Below, in pieces: positions 43,601 through 48,853 of a stretch of 48,853 nucleotides of DNA. Source of the DNA: Methylobacterium segetis (lineage in GTDB: Bacteria; Pseudomonadota; Alphaproteobacteria; Rhizobiales; Beijerinckiaceae); contig NZ_SMNT01000038.1 of assembly GCF_004348265.1 (NCBI RefSeq), positions 1-48,853 of the forward strand, written 5' to 3'. Within the stretch, counting starts at the first letter, position 1. Each line of letters starts with the position of its first letter. The notes under the pieces were generated by a model that worked only from the letters and a program-made list of their open reading frames with translations, had not been told where the DNA came from and ran no database searches. Position numbers and translations under genes: made by a program.

Positions 43601-44023
43601 CTCGCCGCTGTCGCCGTCGACCTGGATGCGGATGCGCCCGTCCTCCTGCCGCAACTCCAGCCAGTCCGGCAGCACGCCGTCGAGCTCGGCGGCGCGCTGC
43701 TTGAGAGCGTCGACCGCGTTGGCGTTCCCGGAAAGGTAGGCCAGGCGCAGGGCCTGCGCCGCCGACGCCGGAACTTGGCGGTTCGATGTCGGATTGATCG
43801 GGTCTGTCACGACGACGCGGCGCGCGACGACCGCCTGCTCAGGTGCCGCCGTCTCGGACGGCGCCGGGGCGGGCACCGGCAGGTGCGGCGCGACCAGCAT
43901 TCCGTAGACGAGGGCCAGCAATCCGAGCGCTGCGAGACATGAGATCAGCAGCAGCGTGCCGTTGGTGAGGCGAGCGCGGCGGCCGCTCTCGCTGTAGAAA
44001 ACAGGGCGTGCCTCCGGCCGCAT
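40652..44023 (-). CDS. Trifunctional GH18-like / NodB-type deacetylase / GT2 synthase fusion
   Basis: A 1123-residue membrane protein. A membrane helix lies at residues about 22-45. A GH18-like barrel (about 95-440) follows whose catalytic motif is lost: FPGITLQVP (194-202) stands where DGxDxDFE should be. A NodB polysaccharide deacetylase domain (about 455-690) keeps its catalytic and metal residues: TFDDGP with Asp472/Asp473, His523 and His527 in HTFSH, FRPPEAY and LMHDSGG. A membrane segment near 705-735 leads to a family-2 glycosyltransferase (about 750-980) with VIDDGSTDGT, IDGDT, TLAEDADL and QRFRW (961-965), then further membrane helices. It should polymerise and partly deacetylate a GlcNAc-type polymer. 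It is the first gene of the operon. Confidence 0.93.
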   Translation of the reverse strand: MRPEARPVFYSESGRRARLTNGTLLLISCLAALGLLALVYGMLVAPHLPVPAPAPSETAAPEQAVVARRVVVTDPINPTSNRQVPASAAQALRLAYLSGNANAVDALKQRAAELDGVLPDWLELRQEDGRIRIQVDGDSGEVAQWLKANAPRLQIYPIINSSLTKHETNLAFALGAARSKIITEIIAYLEENGFPGITLQVPDGTPFNERVILHFVRDLRERLAERQRKLIVMASLTDGATRIGDLARVADSVLVTTHDNVQHGRPAPVAPQGWIEAQLAGLFARVDPAKVIVSIGSAAFDWGPLGRMKPVSVPAAWMLMQNGGTPLTFDQRSLNATFRYRDDKGRPHEVWLLDAVTGFNHLRAALAYRPAGVALWALGYEDSGIWSMLGRTRLPDAQALAALETLQPGGDYFGTLNAALVSATPGGPGKRSFAYNERIGLIVGQSISEAPRQARVATWSPVAKDMVALTFDDGPDPNYTARILDILREKGAKATFYIVGRNAVQVPGLLQRIYDEGHDIGNHTFSHARLMDSGRERIAVELNMAQRVIEAQTGIRTTLFRPPEAYTSLSFLDRSPLLVEVATELGYQIGSLDADSFDWAAASFSGVRKSHVVDHVVGTVASGRGQIVLMHDSGGNRQLTIDALPEIIDQLHAKGFRFVTTHELVGKPRDAVMPPTRAPSFTEFLSTEAWRAGSQAASWSGDALPIIAITTSVLAIFRLTLIIIGATAHRLRGGHRVAAGDWQPRGIAVLVPAYNEEIVILKTIQTLLASTIAERIEILVIDDGSTDGTASVVRMAYAGNPAVQIHTKANGGKAAALNFGLQKTSAEIIVAIDGDTVLLPDAIEHLALHFADPAIGAVAGTVSVGNRKTLITRFQALEYTLSQNLDRRAFELINAIGVVPGAIGAWRREALLSVGGYSSDTLAEDADLTISLELAGWKVVCEPRARALTEAPERLGAFLKQRFRWMFGTLQVAYKHAGASLRRPCGISFILVPNVLLFQFLFTLLAPLMDLILVFTVITSVVDILATGSRGHGHETLELLAAYWLIFQIFDCLAGTAALLLHGQSTEWRLLPLLVLQRFCYRQLLYATAIRTLLTALRGTFVGWGKLVRTGSVDLPVAPARSQ

Positions 44024-44747
44024 GCGAAATCTCTAAGCCTTTGTTGCTCCCAAACAGCGTTCGACCGCGACATTCTCCGGAACGGCGACCTAGCCTCGGC
44101 GCAACAGATGTTAAAAGGCAGAATGTTGCAAGGCTTCGAAGTTAAATCTTTTGGTGTAGATGGACGCGCAGAGGTACTATTCTAAAATATCTTCGAGAGG
44201 TTTGACAAGTATCTGAAGTATTACGTGTAGTGCGCCGCATCATACAGATCTGGGTCGACAGTCCGCCTACCCGCCAAAGCGCCTCCGCATACCGAAAGTG
44301 GCGCAAGATGCTGAACCTAGCCTCGATCACCGTCTGTGCTTCCGAGTGCGACCGCTCCGACGCTGATCGCTCCGGCATTTCGAGACGATGATCCGGCTCG
44401 ACCTGCCGACATTGGATGAGATCCATTCGGCCGCTTCCCCTGCTCTTGATCGAGCGACGAGCCCGGTTCCCCGTTGATTTCACAGTTTGATCGCTGCCCT
44501 GTCCGCAGCGCGCCTGTCGCTCGCTCTCGGCTGCGGCGCTTCTGAACACACGCGCCGCTTTACGGCTTCTGCCGGAGCGGCTTTTGGAATTCACCTGCAC
44601 ACCATCGCTGAAATGAAGCCGATGCCGGTGCGGTCGCGCTCCTCCGCCGCTCCCAAGCCCGCCATCTTCCATCCTGTTTGGAGGCCGCAGACCTACGGTC
44701 TTACCCGGAAGAGCTACGCAGGATCACCTTGGGGCAACCCCGCTGTC
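44024..44747. other. Intergenic region upstream of the exopolysaccharide operon
   Basis: About 720 bases without a convincing gene. Roughly 44030-44240 is strikingly AT-rich compared with the rest of the window and probably holds the operon promoter, but no confident promoter pair for the minus strand was found; a TTGACA at 44202 reads toward the plus side with only a weak -10. The remainder has open frames without family features and may be degraded mobile DNA. Confidence 0.5.
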
Positions 44748-45240
44748 CTAGAGAAACCCGCTGCTCGATTGATCTTTGCAAGCGTTCGCCCGGCGAATGT
44801 AGCCGAGCACCGTCCGCGGAGCGCGGTGTCCCGACTGATCCATGATCCGGGCGAGATCCGCTCCCCGCTCGGCCGCTGTCGTGATGTAGCCGGCCCGCAG
44901 GCTGCGGGCCCCGAAGGTCGGGGCGTCGAGGCCGGCAGCGGTCGCACACGTCTTCACGATGTCGGCCATGGCCTGCGTCGTGACGCGTGGGGGCGGCTTG
45001 ACGGTGTTGAGCGCGCTACAGTGCGAACCCGCTGTGAATGCGCCGCGGACTTCTCCCGAGCGCGAGATGGGACGGAACACGGGCCCGTCCCTCATGCCGG
45101 CCGCTTCCAGCCACTCGCGGAGGAGCGCCACCGGCCGGATCAACCTGCCGTGCGGTATCGCCGTCGCGACACCCCTGCCTGCCTCGGCGTACCGCCCCAG
45201 ACTCGTACGGCTCAGACCGAACGGGAATCTTGCGTATGCA
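44748..45240 (-). pseudogene. Remnant of a tyrosine recombinase (phage-type integrase)
   Basis: The C-terminal catalytic half of a site-specific integrase is recognisable: [72 protein letters not shown]. The Arg of the HxxR box, the later His and the nucleophile Tyr are present, but the first His of the box is Arg (GARSLR instead of GAHSLR). The N-terminal half, with the first catalytic Arg, is missing, and the junction upstream of 45240 has lost similarity. The protein would be inactive. It marks a former mobile element; no attachment site was found. Confidence 0.85.
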
Positions 45241-45604
45241 CTTCGCCTCGCGGTCGTCTCCTACGGGCTCCGCTTCGGGGCCGCCGGGGCTTCGAGCGGC
45301 CAGCCGCCTGTCTCCGTCCGCATCTGAACGGGGAAGTAAGGGCAGAAGAACGTCGTTTTGGTCTTGCTCGCGATATCCTGTCCAGCATTCGGGAAGTACG
45401 GGCTGAACGCGACACTCCGATCGCCGGACGTGTGTGAGTTCGTTATCGGACTGAAGATCGGATGTTTCATGGACATGCCTTTGATCAACCGTACCAGGGC
45501 GAGACTATACACGTACGGTCTGCAGTCCGCCACAAGGACACAGTAATCACGAATGGCTAGTCCGGATAGTTCGAACCGCGCCGGCGCGGCCCACCCCCGT
45601 CGCG
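45241..45604. other. Degraded DNA between two mobile-element remnants
   Basis: No gene or family feature could be recognised here in six frames. Composition is more balanced than in the chromosomal part and several frames break often. It probably belongs to the decayed mobile region formed with the integrase and IS481-type remnants on either side. Confidence 0.5.
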
Positions 45605-46030
45605 GGGCCTCAGAAGATCGTAACGACTGTTGGATCCGCCACCTGCCGGTAGAGGGCCGCATCATGGGCCGCAGCGCACGTGAGAAGTCTGATGCCCTGT
45701 AGCGGTTGGCCTCCGCCTCCAGATTTGCAAAGGCGAGCTTCCAGGTTCTGTCGTGGCGACGAAGAGGTAGAACTTGCCCTCTTCTATAGAGGCAGCCGTC
45801 CAAGCGGCAGCCATGTGAGCCGCCGGAAGGCGACGATGAGCGCCTCCTCCTCCGGCGTCAGGACATTCGAGCGGGGCTCCTCGGCCCTATGGCCGCGTCC
45901 GCCCTTGTCCGTCGGGCTCGCCATGTCTGCATCGTCGCCGGGCTGACGCCGTAGCGCCTGGGGGCGGCCCTCACACGCTCTTGACGGAGCTGTCGTGCGC
46001 GACGGACCGCCTCCGTCATGCGGGCGCTGC
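45605..46030 (-). pseudogene. Frameshifted and internally deleted IS481-type transposase
   Basis: Pieces of an IS481-family transposase are spread over different frames. The N-terminal helix-turn-helix remains as RYGVSPATMQTWRAR. In another frame is EEPRSNVLTPEEEALIVAFRR, then DGCLY where the family has DDCLYALQ. Directly after comes EEGKFYLFVAT, the start of the catalytic core, so the stretch between is deleted. A further shift leads to DRTWKLAFANLEAEANRY. At least three frame changes plus the deletion make it non-functional, and the catalytic DDE residues are mostly lost. The identification rests on memory of the family sequence. Confidence 0.8.
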
Positions 46031-46525
46031 CGTGGAGAACCTGGCCGATCGCGCATCCCTCGCAGCCTCCTCAGCCCCGACTCGGGGCGACGAACCCTGC
46101 CTCATCCGGCGCGGTCCCTCAGGCGAATCGATGGGCATAGGCCCGCCGATCTTGCCGCAGGCGGTCTCGCGATTCGGGCTCACACGGCCGCCGGATCGTG
46201 ACGGGGGAACGGGCCACAAAGGTACAGTTGTTGGCGGGTGTCATCATTTTGGTGGATGCCGACACCTAGTCAACAGCGGGTAATCCCAAATTTCCTGTCC
46301 CGGTGATGTTCGCTGCATCGAGTGATGAAATCCCTTGCGTGTTTCAGCTTCATTGTCCGTTCTCGGGCTCTGGACTTCGGGCGGATCGAGAGGGTGCCAT
46401 CACGATCTGGATAGACGCTCCGCTCTACTCCGGAATTGTTGTTCTGTTTTCGTCCGGTCGAAGGGATTATGAACTCACCTCAGAGCGTCCGCCTGAGGCT
46501 CTTGTCGACCAACCGAGGGCCGGAC
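46031..46525. other. AT-richer intergenic region before the RTX gene
   Basis: About 495 bases without a recognised gene. It becomes distinctly AT-richer after 46240. It contains an imperfect inverted repeat (46229-46275) and presumably the promoter of the RTX gene. Short frames here have no family features. Confidence 0.5.
46229..46275. repeat. Imperfect inverted repeat near the IS481-type remnant
   Basis: TGTTGGCGGGTGTC on the left faces GACACCTAGTCAACA on the right, matching at TGTTG and GGTGTC with a few mismatches and an 18-base centre. It could be the end of a lost insertion sequence or a regulatory palindrome. It lies about 200 bases from the transposase remnant. No flanking target duplication was seen. 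Confidence 0.5.
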
Positions 46526-48853
46526 ATGGCGACGATCACTGGAACGAATTCGGCAGATGTGCTGGTCGGAAGCGGAGCCGGAACGGGCAACGATCTTCTG
46601 AAAGGCCTGAAAGGCGCGGACACCTATCAGTTCGGGGTCGGGAGCGGCACCGACATCGTCAGTGAGGAAGGCGGTGACGCCTCGCAGAGCATCATCGACC
46701 GCCTGTACTTCACCGGCCGAAAAGCAGTGCAGATGCTGTTCTTTCGGTCCGGTTCTGATCTCGTCATCGACGCGGGCGGCGGCGATACTGTCACCGTGCA
46801 GGGACAGTACGATTCGACGAGCACGGTGAAACGCGTAGAACAACTGAAAGACACGGGCGCATTCGAATATTCGCTCACGGCCGGTCTCGTAGGCAGCGCG
46901 GCAACCGACATCCTGGTCGGAACGGATGGCGACAACACGATGACGGGCGCCGGCGGGGACGACATCCTGTTCGGCGGCGTTGGAAACGACTCCTTGTCGG
47001 GCGGAGCAGATGACGACCTTCTTGCCGGCGGCCTGGGCAACGACAGGCTCGACGGCGGTGCCGGCATCGACACGGCCACCTATGCGGACATCAAGACAGG
47101 GGGAGTGACCGTCAGCCTCGCCCTAACCACGGCTCAGAACACGGGCGCTGGCGGGATAGACACCCTGGTCAATATCGAGAACCTGACCGGGAGCTCCGGC
47201 GACGACAAGCTGAGCGGCAATGCCGGGAACAACATTCTGGACGGCGGTGCAGGCAACGATGTTCTCGAAGGCGGTGCGGGCAACGACATCCTGAACGGCG
47301 GTGACGGCAACGACACGGCGTCTTACGCCAGTGCCACCACGGCGGTGAATGTGAGCCTGGCGATCACGGCCGCGCAAAACACGGGTGGGGCTGGCAGTGA
47401 CACCCTGACCAGCATCGAGAACCTGATCGGCGGCGCCGGCAACGACACCCTCACCGGTAATGGGGGGGCAAACACGCTCACAGGCGGTGGCGGCAACGAC
47501 ATCCTGATCGGCGGGGCCGGAAACGATACCGCTGACGGCGGCGCCGGCGACGACACCTATCGCTACCTCGCGGCAGCGTTCGGCAGCGACGTGGGGGCCG
47601 GCCAGTCGGACACGATTGTCGCCACATCGGGCGATCACATCGACTTTTCGGCTGGCATGGAAGCCCTTCTGCGCCTGAACGGCTCAACGCTCGCAGCTCT
47701 CACGACCAACACGGCCGTCGGCCCCTCCTTCTCCGCGTCCTCGAACATCCAGTTCAAGGACGGCCGCCTGCAGATCGACGTCAACGGTGATCAGACCTTT
47801 ACGGCCGGCCAGGACTTCGACATCGCCCTCCCAGGCGTGACGGCGGTGACCTACAATGCCGCGACGGACCAGTTCGATTTCGGGACCGGTCCCGCGGCTC
47901 CCCCGAGCTACACCATCGCGGTTGCACCAGCTTCGGTGGGCGAAGGCACTGGCACCAAGATCACCTACACAGTGAACCGCACCGGCGATCTGAGCCAGGC
48001 TGGATCGGTGGCGATCGACTTCTCTGGCAGCACCGCGACCAACAGCGACTATACGGTGGCTAATCTGCCCAGTAGTGGGGTGCTGAACTTCATCCCTGGG
48101 GCGAGCAGCGCCAGCTTCACGGTCACCCCGGTGCAGGACAACCTGGTCGAGTCGAACGAGACCGTCATTGCGAAGCTTGGTACGATCACCGGCGGCGGCA
48201 CGCCGGGGGCGACGAGCTCCGCCACGGCCACGATCGTCGATGACGATGCCCTGGCTCCCCCGAGCTACACCATCGCGGTTGCACCAGCTTCGGTGGGCGA
48301 AGGCACTGGCACCAAGATCACCTACACAGTGAACCGCACCGGCGATCTGAGCCAGGCTGGATCGGTGGCGATCGACTTCTCTGGCAGCACCGCGACCAAC
48401 AGCGACTATACGGTGGCTAATCTGCCCAGTAGTGGGGTGCTGAACTTCATCCCTGGGGCGAGCAGCGCCAGCTTCACGGTCACCCCGGTGCAGGACAACC
48501 TGGTCGAGTCGAACGAGACCGTCATTGCGAAGCTTGGTACGATCACCGGCGGCGGCACGCCGGGGGCGACGAGCTCCGCCACGGCCACGATCGTCGATGA
48601 CGATGCCCTGGCTCCCCCGAGCTACACCATCGCGGTTGCACCAGCTTCGGTGGGCGAAGGCACTGGCACCAAGATCACCTACACAGTGAACCGCACCGGC
48701 GATCTGAGCCAGGCTGGATCGGTGGCGATCGACTTCTCTGGCAGCACCGCGACCAACAGCGACTATACGGTGGCTAATCTGCCCAGTAGTGGGGTGCTGA
48801 ACTTCATCCCTGGGGCGAGCAGCGCCAGCTTCACGGTCACCCCGGTGCAGGAC
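46526..48853 (+). CDS. RTX/hemolysin-type calcium-binding protein with Calx-beta repeats, truncated by window edge
   Basis: The frame is open for 776 codons to the window edge. ATG 46526 has gaggg six bases upstream and gives MATITGTNSADVLVG, a typical start of secreted RTX proteins; an upstream in-frame ATG at 46469 has poorer spacing. Residues about 125-350 carry RTX nonapeptide units such as GGAGNDVLEGGAGNDIL in two blocks, each preceded by a similar VSLxxTxAQNTG segment. After a linker (about 350-457) come Calx-beta domains of 119 residues (ITYTVNRTGDLSQAGSVAI; TATIVDDD). There is no signal peptide, as expected for type I secretion, and no secretion genes are in the window. It is probably a surface adhesin or matrix protein. 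Base composition is more AT-rich than the core genome. Confidence 0.92.
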   Translation, partial: MATITGTNSADVLVGSGAGTGNDLLKGLKGADTYQFGVGSGTDIVSEEGGDASQSIIDRLYFTGRKAVQMLFFRSGSDLVIDAGGGDTVTVQGQYDSTSTVKRVEQLKDTGAFEYSLTAGLVGSAATDILVGTDGDNTMTGAGGDDILFGGVGNDSLSGGADDDLLAGGLGNDRLDGGAGIDTATYADIKTGGVTVSLALTTAQNTGAGGIDTLVNIENLTGSSGDDKLSGNAGNNILDGGAGNDVLEGGAGNDILNGGDGNDTASYASATTAVNVSLAITAAQNTGGAGSDTLTSIENLIGGAGNDTLTGNGGANTLTGGGGNDILIGGAGNDTADGGAGDDTYRYLAAAFGSDVGAGQSDTIVATSGDHIDFSAGMEALLRLNGSTLAALTTNTAVGPSFSASSNIQFKDGRLQIDVNGDQTFTAGQDFDIALPGVTAVTYNAATDQFDFGTGPAAPPSYTIAVAPASVGEGTGTKITYTVNRTGDLSQAGSVAIDFSGSTATNSDYTVANLPSSGVLNFIPGASSASFTVTPVQDNLVESNETVIAKLGTITGGGTPGATSSATATIVDDDALAPPSYTIAVAPASVGEGTGTKITYTVNRTGDLSQAGSVAIDFSGSTATNSDYTVANLPSSGVLNFIPGASSASFTVTPVQDNLVESNETVIAKLGTITGGGTPGATSSATATIVDDDALAPPSYTIAVAPASVGEGTGTKITYTVNRTGDLSQAGSVAIDFSGSTATNSDYTVANLPSSGVLNFIPGASSASFTVTPVQD
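47897..48853 (+). repeat. Tandem 357-base Calx-beta repeats, apparently identical
   Basis: Units begin at 47897, 48254 and 48611; the third is cut by the window end after 243 bases. By eye the units are identical at the DNA level, including third codon positions. Each encodes 119 residues with one Calx-beta domain ending in the acidic VDDDAL linker. The array stays in frame and may continue beyond the window. Confidence 0.95.

Noticed and set aside
44202..44231. TTGACA plus weak -10 as a promoter
   Set aside because: It points to the plus strand where no gene follows, and the -10 matches only four of six bases.
44142..44672. 176-residue minus-strand frame in the upstream region of the exopolysaccharide operon
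   Set aside because: No family features, atypical codon use and no ribosome-binding site; treated as non-coding or decayed DNA.
46303..46665. 120-residue plus-strand frame overlapping the RTX start
   Set aside because: Different frame from the RTX gene, no recognised features, poor start context.

Overview
The window is very GC-rich DNA with alphaproteobacterial gene content, most likely from Methylobacterium or a close relative in the Hyphomicrobiales. Supporting signs are the hemD/Mic60-like pair, HWE-type histidine kinase, DUF6894 protein, dodecin, TAXI receptor and a Gfo/Idh/MocA oxidoreductase with a Tat signal. From 1 to about 37 kb it is dense chromosomal sequence. From about 37 to 48.8 kb it becomes looser and in part visibly AT-richer, with gene fragments, decayed mobile DNA and a repeat-rich secreted protein, which is what an accessory or laterally acquired segment looks like.

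Layout: (1) 1-3.1 kb, minus strand: a Mic60-like protein with a low-complexity N-terminus (running off the window), hemD, an aldose-1-epimerase-like gene and a short MEPMKPLEP-repeat protein. (2) 3.2-8.6 kb, plus: a small His/Cys secreted protein, a CzcB-like adaptor with a His/Asp-rich stretch, a CzcA-like heavy-metal RND pump, and dodecin. (3) 8.9-19.6 kb: a chemoreceptor, an AlgX/AlgJ-like SGNH protein, a spore-photoproduct-lyase homologue, a 2H phosphoesterase, a PAP2 phosphatase, a Tat-exported oxidoreductase, an ABC-F ATPase, and a divergent GlxA-type regulator / isonitrile-hydratase-like pair. (4) 19.6-24.4 kb: receiver-PAS-HWE kinase plus a single-domain response regulator, a membrane-anchored TAXI receptor, recX and OsmC. 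(5) 24.4-28.3 kb: a radical-SAM protein and a DUF4130-UdgX fusion flanked by two copies of a compound palindromic repeat, then an MntA-type nucleotidyltransferase and a HepT-like protein fused in frame to a DUF2283 domain. (6) 28.3-37 kb: a YbaL/Kef-type antiporter, a YihY/BrkB membrane protein, polA and a second chemoreceptor. (7) 37-48.8 kb: a decayed copy of the polA 3' end, a DUF6894 protein, a three-gene exopolysaccharide operon (GH18-like/NodB deacetylase/GT2 fusion, outer-membrane export protein, GH18 hydrolase), remnants of a tyrosine recombinase and an IS481-type transposase, and the start of an RTX protein carrying Calx-beta repeats that look identical at the DNA level.

Genes that plausibly work together: the adaptor and pump (metal efflux); the radical-SAM/UdgX pair (uracil-DNA or modified-base repair); the MntA/HepT-DUF2283 cassette (toxin-antitoxin); and the exopolysaccharide operon (synthesis, deacetylation, export and trimming of an amino-sugar polymer). 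The strongest candidates for something not yet described are the HepT-DUF2283 fusion with its own internal ribosome-binding site and the compact polysaccharide operon. Everything here rests on reading the sequence; no database search was run.
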